From positions 23,144,774 to 23,208,773 of the forward strand of contig NC_050468.1 of assembly GCF_013373865.1 (NCBI RefSeq): a stretch of 64,000 nucleotides of DNA. Reading direction: 5' to 3'. The position numbers and the translations under genes were made by a program. Shown piece by piece: positions 1 through 11,368 of the stretch. Within the stretch, counting starts at the first letter, position 1. Each line of letters opens with the position of its first letter. Under the pieces are notes generated by a model. It saw nothing but the letters and a program-made list of their open reading frames with translations, did no database searches and was not told the DNA's origin. The stretch comes from Monomorium pharaonis (Eukaryota; Arthropoda; Insecta; Hymenoptera; Formicidae).

Positions 1-1260
1 ATCTTACCCGACGAGAATTTTCTCTTAAAATTCCCTGAAAATCGGTAATTGTGACATATAAAAATTATATAAATCTATTTCGAATTCTTTGGCGACTTAT
101 GCGTTAACTCGACCTACAACAAATTGTTTTGGGAACGTGCAACTTTCATAATGATGCATAATCATGACGCGACAAATGTTTGTTTTCTGCGGCGGTCGCG
201 ATTCGCCGCGAAACTCACGTGCGAAATTTCGATTCGTAAAACTCTTTCGTTCCGCAGCGAGTGTCGTCCGCGATGACACGGGAAAAAATTTCGAAAGTGC
301 GAAAACGCGGCCGAAACGCCATTATCATGTCGTCGCCGTCATCGCCGCACATGCAATTAGGATCGAGCAACGGTGCAGGCGTGCGTTTCTTTTCTCCTTG
401 ACGAACAATCGAGCAAAATGAACTCTCCAGGACGTTCCAGCCGGCGCGGCTAGCGGCCGAACTAATTGCGACCCGCGTAATTACTGCACTTCGAAAACGC
501 TACGCCGCCGTGCCGCGCTGATGAACGCTGCTGATCCGGCGTGCGGAGGAGGGCGGGGTGAACCATCCTCCAAGATGGAAATCATCAATGCTCTCCGCAA
601 ATTTCTTTCGTCTCCGCCCCGCTCCGCCGTCGCGCGATTTCCCAGCGAAATAAAACGGAATCTTGGACGCGCGCGCGCGCGCGCAATCCACGGTAGCTCA
701 TTATTTCCGCAATTACTCGACCGCCGATAAATTACAACCGCGAGCGGATCGTGTAATAGCATTCAGATTTGACATTCCGAATGCGCGCGCGGCCCGTTGC
801 CGAGGGATGGAAGCTCGTCGCTCGGAGCAAACGCGCGCGCATCCGCACGTATATGCATGTGATACAAAAATAGGGCGACTTATGCGTCGCAATTAATCCC
901 GCTACTCGCGGCGGCAATCGCTATGAATGACGGACGTAGCGGGAACGGACGACTTTTTAACCGATGCTTGAGCCGCCCCGCGCGCTCGTTTCACCACCGC
1001 TCCTTTTTGTATCCCGTTGCCTCAATTATTCATCGGCTCGCGCGCGCATAGTGCCCGCCGAGAGCGTTGCACCGGGTTACTAACGCCGACAAGCCCTGAA
1101 ATGCATTTCGTCCGCTTCTCCCAGTGCGGCGTTCCGCCCGCGGAAGCGCGTGCCCCTTTTTTTTCTGCAACCTCCGAGTGACACTTGAGAAAAACCGCTC
1201 CGTTCGCGTACCCGTTGCTCGATGGTATTTTCCGTGCATAGCTTCGATTTACCGCGATGT
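1..1260. other. CpG-rich intergenic patch without a supported gene
   Basis: This GC- and CpG-rich stretch contains short open frames on both strands, none with a recognisable domain or a codon pattern that stands out. A (CG)n tract lies at about 667-682. It could be the regulatory edge of a gene lying to the left or an enhancer, but nothing in the sequence decides this. The boundary at about 1260 is abrupt, with strongly AT-rich DNA following. Confidence 0.4.
667..682. repeat. (CG)n dinucleotide tract
   Basis: Eight consecutive CG steps are seen inside the CpG-rich patch. Alternating CG of this length can adopt Z-DNA in principle. CG microsatellites are rare in genomes that methylate and lose CpG, which fits a lightly methylated insect genome. 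Confidence 0.8.
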
Positions 1261-3227
1261 TCTCAATAATGTGCTTCCCTCAAAACGGTGAAATGCTTCA
1301 ATATTAGGTATAAAAAGTACATTGAGACATACTTCTTCTTTATAAGCAGGACACCAGACATACCATGTTTATTTGCATTGCGTGCTTTCTGAAGAAATTA
1401 TTAAAATTAAAATTGAAAACCTTTAGTTCTAATATATCCAATATAAATTATATACATATTATAATATTTATTAATTAGAGAAAGATCGTAAATATCGACA
1501 TACTTAGTTTTTTTAGATTGCATTTCTTAAGCAAAACTAAAAATATACTTGAGAAATATACCTGCAAACTATATAGAAAGTACAGTCTTCTGTCTAATAT
1601 AGTAGTTTTTACATCATTTCGAATTTATTGCTTTGAATTTTGAAATAATTAAGTTTTTTGTAAAATAAACAAAAAAAAAGAGTTTGAGTAAAGAGCTCTA
1701 AATTTAATACTAGGTAGTAATGTTATTTTTTTCTTTTTTCTTTTACCACACAATATAGTTGTAAAAACAGTATAGTTGTTTGACACAAATCTAGTTGTAC
1801 CAACTATCTAGAACAACTACATTGATATAATTGACTGCAGTCAATAAGTCATGTTAACTATACGCATGATCATCGTTTAAAGACATCTAAATGATGCAGC
1901 CATATCCTTGGTTATGTGAACTACATCTTTTGCTGGTAATATAAACTATATCTTTTTTCCGTGCATGAGCTATCTGTATAAATTATTTACAAATTAACGT
2001 TTATGGAGATTTCTGAGAGTTTTTCACTTTGATGTGAAACGTTTTTTACTGATTTTATTATATATGTATAATACAAATATGTTGTACTATTTTGCAACAA
2101 ACACTATAAAGATTTTATGCTTTAAATAACATTATAGAAAAAAGACAAATATAAACAAAAGTCTTAAGATGCTACAAACATGTAAAGTAATTTAATATTA
2201 TTAATAATAATTTTATTTATTTAAACTATACAATTTGCAAAAGAAAATTGTGTAAATTTTTGTCTTGCTTTTTAAAGAATCTGTTTTTATCAGATTTTCT
2301 ATAAAAAAATCCATGCATGTGTAAATTATTAGCTTTTACTTCTTTAATTATCTGAGTAAAACACGTTTTTATCAGTATTAATAAAATGCAATATTTAGTT
2401 TCTGAAAAATAAGAGTGTCGTTTGAGACCTATCCCAATATTGGTGATTTTTCTTTACTATATAAATATAATTAAAAAATGCAAAGGACAAAATATATCAC
2501 ATTTGATAAGAAATTAATATTAGAAATAAATTGCTTTTAAATTCTTCTTCTGATTAAAAGTTTACGCGAATTTCAATTGTATATACTTATAATGACTTTA
2601 GTGTGCTTATTTTAGAAGTCATACGTTCCATAAAGAACTTATATTAATCCAATCTATAAATAAGTCGGATAAATACTAAGAATTCTCGGCAATATTCCAG
2701 CGAACTCATAAAGTATGCGTGAGTATGCGTATCATGTGAGTACAATTACACTTCTCGTTGAACGTGTTAACCCATTGGCTTATCACTCTCATCGCAGGCT
2801 GAAACTACTAAAGCCGAACTATGTTAAATAAATAGTTTTGATACTTAACTCTTTAATCTTTTCTTCTTTATTTGACATACTCAATTATTGCGATGTTGTT
2901 CACTATTTTGCAATATTATTATATATTTCTAATAGTGTCGCGATCCATTAGAAAACTAATAATGAAGAGAAATTGTTAGTTTAATAATGAAGAATTTATT
3001 TCAATGTCACGACACAAATTACTGCAGATAACTCAAAAAGTGATACTCCAACATTTTAACAAAAAGAAAAAATATTAAGACAAATAGATTCGGAATTAAT
3101 TTTTATAGAGATTTTTGGAATAAAGAAAAATTTTATTCATGTAAATTAAAGATATTATTCATATTAGATTTTTGTCTTCAAATATTTATATGTGATTACA
3201 TGAAAATTACGTTTGATTTGGAATCCA
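1261..3227. other. AT-rich spacer, no gene seen
   Basis: Very AT-rich DNA with no open frame above background. Around 1755-1825 the motif TAGTTGT recurs three times, followed by an inverted copy (ACAACTA) and a perfect 14 bp palindrome TTGACTGCAGTCAA at 1831-1844. This may be the worn remains of a small inverted-repeat element. Nothing else is supportable. Confidence 0.4.
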
Positions 3228-3979
3228 GATAAGATACCTGAGCTGAATAAGTAAAGCATTAAATAAGATCCACTTTTGAATTTATCATTTGAAATTCATA
3301 AGGTGGCAGATTATTTAATGCAAAAGCTTATGACGAAGTAGATATATAAGCCATTTTTTAATTTATAGCAAAGTTTATTAAGTATATATTATTTTATGGT
3401 TTATTATAACGTATTATAATAGTATTTAATTTTCTAACTATAGAAAATAACAAATGTATCTGCATTAACTTTTTGGAATATTTTTTTTTAGAAATGACAT
3501 ACTTATTAAATAAGGCCTACTTACATAACCATTGCTATTTGTTATCTGTGAAGCTTCACAATGATTTGAAGAGGCTAGAAATTTTCGAAGATCAAAAAAT
3601 TAACTAAATATTTAAAATATAAATATAATGTTTCACAGTAGAACAAATTATAAAGGATTTCGTTTTTGTCCAAATTAAAAATTATTTTAGAACTGCTTTA
3701 CAAGATAATGTTTAGTACCTTTGTTATTTTGAATTTATTTTTGATTTGCCTTATGAATAAAATTATGATAAATATTCATATCAGTAAGGTTCAATACCAG
3801 AATTAAAAAAGTTATTTTTATTTATTTGCAAATATTCTATATGGAGATATATTTTATTTTTATGAATGATTGGAATAAAGATTTTTGTCATTTAGTTTAT
3901 TTTAATATGCTCATAAAAAAATAAGGTTTTTAAAAAAAAAATTAATTAAATGGATCTTATTCATCTCAGGTATCTTATT
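3228..3979. mobile_element. TIR-bounded non-autonomous DNA element (MITE-like), about 750 bp
   Basis: The left arm at 3228-3251 (starting GATAAGATACCTGAG) and the right arm at 3956-3979 (ending CTCAGGTATCTTATT) are inverted copies matching at 22 of 24 positions. The interior is AT-rich and has no transposase frame, so the element would be non-autonomous. I see no clear target-site duplication, so the true ends may lie a few bases further out and the superfamily is unassigned. A GATAAGATCC-like motif also recurs just inside the arms. Confidence 0.6.
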
Positions 3980-4092
3980 CAAATCGTGAAACGCCTCTCA
4001 TGTTATTAGCGTCGTGTATTACGAATTCCGAAGAGAATAAAAACGCATGATCATTCAAATGCAAATTTATCTCACGTTTTTATTTCATTTCG
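3980..4092. other. transition from AT-rich to CpG-richer DNA
   Basis: Short spacer between the TIR element and a GC-richer patch of about 4090-4830. No feature is visible. Confidence 0.3.
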
Positions 4093-4164
4093 ATGAATCC
4101 TATAATTTTCATATTGGCCACGTTATCAGAATTAAAACGACGGACACAATGCTCGGCGAAGATT

Positions 4165-4323
4165 ATGCAACGGTCGAGCGTTTGGGTTCTCGTGTTTGCA
4201 CTGGTGTTCGTGTACTTTACTGATGGATTCTGCAGCGGGCATCAATTAGTTTGGGCAACGGCTCAACAGAAACAAGCTCGTCCTCGGTGTTCCGCCCAGT
4301 CACGTGGAATCGAATCGAACTGA
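4165..4323 (+). CDS. candidate small secreted peptide or first coding exon (unidentified)
   Basis: A 52-codon frame opens with ATG at 4165 (A at -3) and starts MQRSSVWVLVFALVFVYF, a strongly hydrophobic stretch resembling a signal peptide. It is followed by a small-residue region (TDGFCSG) that could be a cleavage site, then a short hydrophilic tail with basic residues and one further Cys before a stop. An upstream in-frame ATG lies at 4093, but starting there would put a polar segment before the hydrophobic core. The frame could be a complete tiny peptide, or a signal-peptide exon using a donor inside it to join an exon I cannot see. I do not recognise the family. It could equally be a chance frame in GC-richer DNA. 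Confidence 0.22.
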   Translation: MQRSSVWVLVFALVFVYFTDGFCSGHQLVWATAQQKQARPRCSAQSRGIESN

Positions 4324-4843
4324 AAGGGGCGAGGCGTCTCCCGTCCTCCCTATATACACCTCATGCTCCCTTTTATCCGAATTTCTCGAATCGTTAAACA
4401 CCGATCCGATCGGGCGTGTTTAGCATGTCGTTCGACATAGTCATGCAGTCGAGTTAACGAGGATATAAACGGCAGAGACAAATAATTGCGGGACGTATGC
4501 ATGTGTAGCGCGACGAGCAAGTGGGATCGTGGCGTGTGAGCCGGTTTTAAATTAAAGATTCGTACGTTCATTAACATGTTTCCGCCTGTTTCGACCTCTT
4601 CTGTTAATTATGTCACTTGTCAGGTGGTTGCTCTCGTATTCGGTTGCTACACTTTCTCCAAAGCGCAGGTTTGTACTCTCCGGATTCGACCTTCAATCTC
4701 ATTCATTTGCTCTTCATTCCGTACACCTGTGTATGATGTTGTGCGAACAATCGCGCAAATTATTTCCGGACTACGAAACGTAAAGGGGATACACGCAAAG
4801 CATTCACGAAGCATTGCGAGACGTAAATTGAAATGCAAGAGCG

Positions 4844-4846
<3 letters not shown>
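4324..4846. other. CpG-richer spacer, no supported gene
   Basis: Open frames on both strands here overlap one another and run into the CT microsatellite. None shows a domain or a credible splice partner. Confidence 0.35.

Positions 4847-4898
<52 letters not shown>
4847..4898. repeat. (CT)n microsatellite
   Basis: About 26 uninterrupted CT units. The polypyrimidine/polypurine strand asymmetry gives an artefactual Leu-Ser open frame. Confidence 0.95.
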
Positions 4899-4899
<1 letters not shown>

Positions 4900-5376
4900 A
4901 TTTACCTTAAATATGTTTCTATTAAAGTGCTTGCTTTTCTCAGCTGTCAAGAATTAATCATAGGAGAGAGTTGCTGAATACGTATACTGGTCACCTAAAA
5001 ATCGTATTTTACCTCACAATCGTATTTTATATGTTTGCTTAATATAAGCAACATTTAATGATAAAAAGATGGAATAAATCAGAAATGAATAACATAAACA
5101 AAAATTTAATAGATTAGATTTTGTTTTGTATATGTTAAACAACATTTAAAAAAATTAAGTATAATTATTAAGTTTTGATTGTTTATGTAGCTAAATTATA
5201 ACAGCCACAAAATTAAAAAATTGGTCTGGTCCGTGGTGCAAACCTTTTTTTTGTGTGGCTGTGTAATGTAATTGCAACATGCAATTTTAGAACTAAATTG
5301 ATGACTAAATTTTTATACTTTTATACAAGAAGGTTTATATTGTAAAAATTGTATATTTACTGTATATACATATTTG

Positions 5377-5457
5377 CAATTACTATTAAGATTAATTACT
5401 ATTAAGATTAAATCAATTACTATTAAGATTAAAGCAATTACTATTAAGATTAAATCT
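5377..5457. repeat. short tandem repeat, about 22 bp unit, four copies
   Basis: The motif ATTACTATTAAGATTAA appears four times in a row with spacers of a few bases (AAT, CA, AGCA). The copies are nearly identical, so the array is young. It lies about 230 bp left of the Helitron but outside its predicted 5' end. Confidence 0.85.
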
Positions 5458-5900
5458 ATATATTTCTTTAAATTTATCAAGTTTCCTAAATCGTACTATT
5501 ACAACTTTTATTACAATAAATGATATTATAATATAAGATAAGTGGCAAAGTAAAACTAATAATTAATATGAACAAAAATATGTCAACTGCAAAAATGAAT
5601 TCAAGTCAGTTTTATTTTGATGTTTTTATCTTTTTATTGTTATTATTTAATAATTATTAAATGATATATTTTTTAATATATTAATCCATATAAATAAAAA
5701 TGTAAAATGTTTGTTACTCATCTAAGATCTCCGTTAGTTATTCACCGATTGCTTTGAAATTTTGACACAACGTTGCATTCGTAACCGGGAGTGTTCTTAT
5801 GGGGTCTGATTTTGGAAATACCGTGTGTTTCAAAAATGATGGCCATACTTTAAGTGTAAAAAATAGTTTTTTGTTAATATTATTGAAATTTTGACACATT

Positions 5901-6660
5901 GAGACGGGGAGAGACGGGGAAAGACCGGGAGAGACGGGGAGAGACGAGGAGAGACCAGGAGAGACGGGGAGAGACGAGGAGAGACCAGGAGAGACGGGGA
6001 GAGATCGGGAGAGACGGGGAGAAACCGGGAGAGACGAGGAGAGACGGGGAGAGACTGGGAGAGACGGGGAGAGACCAGGAGAGACAGGTAGAAATGGGGA
6101 CAGACGGGGAGAGACCGGGAGAGAGGGGAGAGACGGGGAGAGACAGGTAGAGATGGGGAGAGACGGGGAGAGACTGGGAGAAACCGGGAGAAACGGGGAG
6201 AGATCGGGAGAGACGGGAAGAGACGGGGAGAGACCGGGAGAGACTGGGAGAGACGGGGAGAGACCGGGAGAGACGGGAGAGACCAGGAGAGACAGGTAAA
6301 AAATGGGGACAGACGGGGAGAGACCGGGAGAGACGGGGGAGACAGGTAGAGATGGGGAGAGACCGGGAGAGACCAGGAGAAACGGGGATAGACCGGGAGA
6401 GACGGGAAGAGACGGAGAGAAACGGGGAGAGACCAGGAGAGACGGGGAAAGACCGGGAGAGACGAGTAGAGACGGGAAGAGGCGGGGAGAGACCGGGAGA
6501 GACGGGGAGAGACCGGGAGAGACCAGGAGAGACGAGTAGAGACGGGGAGAGACGGGTAGAGACGGGGAGAGACTGGGAGAGACGGGAAGAGACGGAGAGA
6601 GACGGGAAGAGACGGGGAGAGGCGGGGAGAGACCGGGAGAGACCAGGAGAGACGGGAGAG
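5901..6660. repeat. 10 bp minisatellite, about 75 units, inside the Helitron
   Basis: Units are variants of GAGACGGGGA, GAGACCGGGA, GAGACGAGGA, GAGACCAGGA and GAGACAGGTA in a phase that stays close to 10 bp for 760 bp, with a few one-base slips near 6130, 6270 and 6330. Because 10 is not a multiple of 3, any frame reads a 30 bp super-period and yields a decapeptide Gly-Glu-Thr-Arg-Asp repeat; this is not a protein gene. Higher-order blocks of several units recur, which suggests growth by unequal exchange or replication slippage. Confidence 0.95.
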
Positions 6661-6954
6661 GCGAAGAATGTTTCTATTGTGTTTAAATTAAGGTAATAAG
6701 AAAAATAAAGATGGCTGTTATTTTATTGAAAAAAAAGGAACTTATTTAACACAGTCTTTTGAATGGATTTCTAAATCCATGGCAGCTTTTAGAAAAAAAA
6801 GTTAGAAGTACGTGAATAAATGAATATTAGATTTATTAAAGATAGATAAATGTTTATTCAATAAAATAAAAAGAGCAACAGTAAAGCAAAGCTCTTGAAA
6901 GTTAAACAACGAAAGCAAAGAAAATTTGAAAAAAACGTAGCATAAGAATAGAGA

Positions 6955-6972
6955 GCCACAGCAACGCGTGGC
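6955..6972 (+). terminator. Helitron 3' terminal hairpin
   Basis: GCCAC pairs with GTGGC. Two further pairs form if one A is bulged, leaving a three-base loop. It sits 9 bases before the terminal CTAG, at the position where rolling-circle Helitrons carry their termination hairpin. Confidence 0.7.
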
Positions 6973-6985
6973 AGGGCATAGCTAG

Positions 6986-9906
6986 TAATAAAATAAATAT
7001 TGGTTCATAATTCTTTATATATTTTTTATTATTTTAATTTATAAATTCGATATTTTCAAGAATGATATGATATTATAGACGTACAATTTCCGGTTATCTA
7101 AAAATCGTATCTTTTACACATTGCAATAAGGCAATTATAATAAATTAACTAATTAGTAAAAGGTTAAATTGTAGTAATAAGTACCTGAAGCACATCAAAC
7201 TACAATTTTCAACTTTCATCTGCAAACAAATCAGTACCAAGTATAATGAAAAGTAACTTAAATAATATAACTCTCCCCTGCAATGTAACTTTACTGAAAT
7301 GAAATGGAATCCTTTTAAGAATTGGCAAGGAAAAGCTCACTTTTTTGATCATTGGATCCGCATCCGGATGTAAGAAGAGGGTTGTTACACGACATGACTC
7401 CGCGGAATCAAGCGTGAAAGAGGCCGAAAATCGAGATGAGTTTAGCAAGTTCACCGATTCGTTCTATTGTCCTCTCCGAAAACTCCGGCGGGGGCTGATC
7501 TCTTTGGAAAGCGATCGCGAGGAAGTACCCGTCAGCTCAGATAGAAAGATTCTCTCGGTGGAATGTGATCCTGGTAAGGCGCCTGGTACGCGCCTCCGGG
7601 CACTTTCATGGAAAATGTAATTAAACTGCATCGCAGTAATGGGTGGAGAGCTTTGCACTGTTGTCAATATTAAGCGAGAAAGTTATCACATCAAACGCAA
7701 TCTGCCACCGGAAAACTGTAACGTAATAACAGAAGAGAGGAATTCTCTTGTTGAAAGTTTGCCGCCGAAAGTAAATGGTCGTAACGCATTATTTTAGAAT
7801 TACTTTCTTCCGATGTTAAATGAATGTTGAATAAGGAATTAGCAGCTAACAATAATTAGCTCGTGAGTTAAAGATAACATTTTTATTATTGAATCTTCAT
7901 GTTCAGTTATTTTAGTGAATAGAAATGTACTTATGTACGTACAATTGTCTTACAGGTCAAATTACAGAATCTCCTTTTCCAGATTAATTAAATCATTAAA
8001 ACTTGAATATCTATCATTATATAGCTGTCTCGAAATTTGAAAATCAAAACAGCAAGAAAGTTCTCGAAAAATTAGATACAATAGTTATTTGTAAACTATT
8101 ATTTAACTCAATTTCATTAAGTGAATTAATTGAATTATATGAATTTATGAATAAATTGGAAAGAAAAACTATTGTAAGTTTAGAATTTTGATCTAGAAAA
8201 TTCCAATATATGTATATTTCTTCTCATAAATATTTACAACAATATTTTAATAATTAATAACAATATCTCATAATTATTGGATATTGAAAAACACAGGCCT
8301 GGTAACGTGAAATGCGTTCGGTAGCATACATATCACGTACAACTAGTCGATATTAACGATAAAACGATCGTTGTACGCTTTCGTTCGTCGGATATTCCGT
8401 TCGGATTTACATTCACATTGCGCTTTACTAATCTAATTGCGAGCTCGTGGAACGGAATCTTTTCACAAAGCAAAGAATGCAGATTCGTTTTTTCTTACAT
8501 TTTTCCTTTATTGTATAGGTTTATTATTTTTTAAATGTCTCCTTTGTGATTATTTTTACATTTATAACTCTTAGCATTTATACCATTTATACTTTTATTA
8601 GTCATTTTTTATCAAATGAATTTAATGAACAGCTAAATATAATTATTAGATTGCAAAAAATTTTTTTAATAGATAAGAACACAATTATACAATTATTAGG
8701 TTTCGTATTAAATAAAATTATAGAAAACTGCAAAATGCAGATTAGCAAAATTTTTGTTTAAATTAAAAAATTATATATATTGTTGGGATAATTTTGCTTT
8801 TATTTTGCTGAAATTCAATTTTCATCTTTATTTTGCAAATATAAATAGATTTTTCATCCCAATCGAATCAACATATTATTTTAATGATAGATCATCGTCG
8901 CGTAAGTTCTAGTTGAGATGAAAATTATATTAACAAAATTTTTTTTATTAAGATTATTCATCGAAATTTTTAGTGCATTACTCTAACAATCGACTTCTGT
9001 ATCGCGACGCGAAGTGACGGATACAACACACGAGTAATAATAAATTGAATTTTTCCGTCTCTAATTCTATCGTGCGTATCTGTTGAAAAATTTCTGTCCG
9101 AAATAAACTCGATTGTCGACTCATCGTAGGCATCACGTGTAGAGGAACGAATCTTTCTCATCGATCATTCATATCAATTCTGATGTACCACTTTCTCGAT
9201 TTTCCAATCGTCAAATCGCGTTTTCTACGCTTCTTCTACACTGATATTTGAGTTATTAAAAATTGGGAGAGAATTTCTTCGAACAATTCAAGCGTGCGAC
9301 TAGGAGAGTTCAATAAAGAACGCCAGTGCAATGATCTCGCGTCGATCTCGCGCGAATTATATGATTCATAAACCTGTTGGATCATTATCGAGCGTGCCTC
9401 GTGACTAATCAATGGTCGTTACCTTTCCAGGAGGGTCACAATTATTGTAACTTATTCACTCTTCCGCTGCGTTTACCGCGCAACGAATTAATGGAATCGA
9501 TTCGCGTTAGTCCAGAAATAGCCATTCCATTTTTCTTATCTTGCACAAACGATTACCTGGGGTAATTTTAAAAATTATTGTTATTTACTATATACTGTAT
9601 ATTATCTATTGTTTTATAATTTTTTAAATATTTAAAAACATTATGCGTATAGATTTAATTAATATTTTCTGAAAAAAGTGAGGAAAAACCCTTCAAAAAA
9701 TATTAAACAGACAAAAAAAAACAAATCAAACAGCTTATTATTACAGCATTTCTAAAAAATGAAGAAATTAATAATAGAAGGAAGTTAATTATAGAAGGAA
9801 TTATTAATGAAGAAGTTCATAATTTTATATTACGTTTCCAGTAGAATTGTGTATTTAAAAATTCATAAAGGATAATTAAAACGAAATGTATTATATAATG
9901 TATTTT
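6986..9906. other. intergenic DNA, no supported gene
   Basis: Mostly AT-rich, with one GC-richer island at about 7340-7620 whose frames on the two strands overlap and show no domain. A sequence near 7094 (CTAAAAATCGTATC) resembles one near 4995, on either side of the Helitron, but the similarity is short. Nothing else is seen. Confidence 0.35.
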
Positions 9907-9937
9907 ATAGCGATTTAAAATAAGGTTAAATCGCTAT
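9907..9937. repeat. 12 bp perfect inverted repeat
   Basis: ATAGCGATTTAA and its exact complement are separated by 7 bases. It is a small stem in AT-rich DNA with no oligo-T tail or neighbouring gene, and may be incidental. Confidence 0.6.
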
Positions 9938-11237
9938 CATATCTGTATTTGCTCTTGTAGAATTATGAAAAATGTTTATTATATCATATGAAAATTATAT
10001 AAAATATGTTTTAATAAAAAAAAGTAAAAATAAACATTTATAGAGATAAATTATATAAACTTATGTTGTACAATCATAAAGATATTAATAACTTATAATA
10101 CTTTTTAATTCCAATCTCATTCAACTTGAATTATCTCAAATTTATAATCTAAACTATTACCGTATTTTATTAATTTTATAACAAACGATCATCTGGGTGG
10201 GATGTTTTCCATATTTCAGCTAGTTTCAATAAATCAGTATTACGAATATATTATGAGTCATAACTTGTTTATATTATATAAATTAAATCTCAGAATCTTG
10301 GAATGAAAACTAAGTATGGATTATGGATTAATAAACTTGCTGAATTTTTCAATAACAGAGTAAATAGTCATAAACATGCAGGTTACAGCATTGAAAATTG
10401 AGAATTGCGAATTAAATATTAGAATTTTACATATCAGATAATTCAAATCAAATTTTCTAATGTAAGAATATATGTGTCATATATCAAAGTATTACCAAAA
10501 ATTTAAAGGAGTTTACAGATTTTTCAATTATTATCATGAATATCTCTGTGAAATTTGAACATAATTTTCGTTTAAAAGTTATTCTATTTTTTGTTAATTT
10601 TTTATTTTTATGTAAAATTGTTTTGTAATACATAATTGAAAATTTGATGCGAAAGTAGCATTACAAATTAAATTAAATTTTTCTCATATAGTAATACTTT
10701 AATAAATATTTGTGTAAAGTTAATTTAGATCCACTTATTTTTTAAAGCTGTCTGTCTAAGACTGCAGCAATTTAGGAACATTTTTGTCATAAGCTATTAT
10801 AAAAAATTCTTCTTTTTTTTTCTTTGTAGCTGGTTTCACAGCCAAAATTCAGATAAAATTTATTCATCAAGATGAAATTTTTTTGTCGTTGAAAAAAAGG
10901 AATAAATCTAAAACCTGTGCACAATGAAGAAATATTAAATATTAGAAATAGAAATTAAAATGTTAGAATTAGTTTTATAATAAGTTTTATGTTGTATCTT
11001 GCACGACGCATTTATGCTTTACACTTTCGCACCTATTTTGCGTTACATTTAATATTCATTGACAAAACTGACTCCAAAATTCTAATTCCTATTCCTAATA
11101 TTCTTCTATTGTGCTCAGGTTCTAAGAGAAGCAGTTTTCAATTTTCTACAACTTTCAACTGGCATTGCAGAGCCAAAACATCCTTAAAATTTTTTCGTTC
11201 CGGTTGAGTTCCGATCTTCAACAATCCTCAATCTCCA
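9938..11237. other. AT-rich spacer, no gene seen
   Basis: Low-GC sequence with many short A/T runs. I see no open frame above background and no inverted or tandem repeat worth naming. Confidence 0.4.
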
Positions 11238-11368
11238 AAAAGATTGTGTGTTGCCGTCAGTCTGCGCGCGCACGTCGACCTTGAACACTCAAAAATACTC
11301 CTGCATGATCCCTTAAGTGCAGCCGATTAATTCGTCGTACAGCATGACGCGAGATTCTCGCTGAAAAA
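11238..11368 (+). repeat. dispersed direct repeat, copy 1
   Basis: This segment is repeated at 12779-12920. A core of 51 bases (11261-11311, beginning TCTGCGCGCGCACGTCGACC) is identical in the two copies, with diverged but alignable flanks from AAAGATTGTGTG to CGCTGAAAAA. The copies are 1.5 kb apart in the same orientation in the CpG-rich region upstream of coding exon 1. A duplicated regulatory segment or duplicated 5' leader exon is possible; a small mobile element is the alternative. Confidence 0.85.

Larger units (their letters stand above)
5685..6985 (+). mobile_element. non-autonomous Helitron, about 1.3 kb, with internal minisatellite
   Basis: The 5' end reads TCCATATAAATAAAAATG directly after an A. 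This is the TC start and AT-rich leader expected of Helitrons, followed by a cytosine/thymine-rich stretch reading TCACCGATTGCTTTGAAATT. The 3' end has a GC-rich hairpin (6955-6972) and, 13 bases later, CTAG at 6982-6985 followed by host T, the canonical CTRR|T terminus. There are no terminal inverted repeats and no target duplication, as expected for A|T insertion. No Rep/helicase frame is present, so it would depend on an autonomous copy elsewhere. Nearly 60 percent of its length is a 10 bp minisatellite. Family assignment rests on termini only. Confidence 0.75.

Noticed and set aside
5899..6696. Open frames encoding Gly-Glu-Thr-Arg-Asp decapeptide repeats
   Set aside because: They arise because a 10 bp unit reads as a 30 bp super-period in every frame. 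Several frames are open at once, and the sequence is inside a Helitron minisatellite.
5685..6985. Autonomous Helitron with Rep/helicase
   Set aside because: No frame outside the minisatellite exceeds a few dozen codons, so the element cannot encode the transposase.
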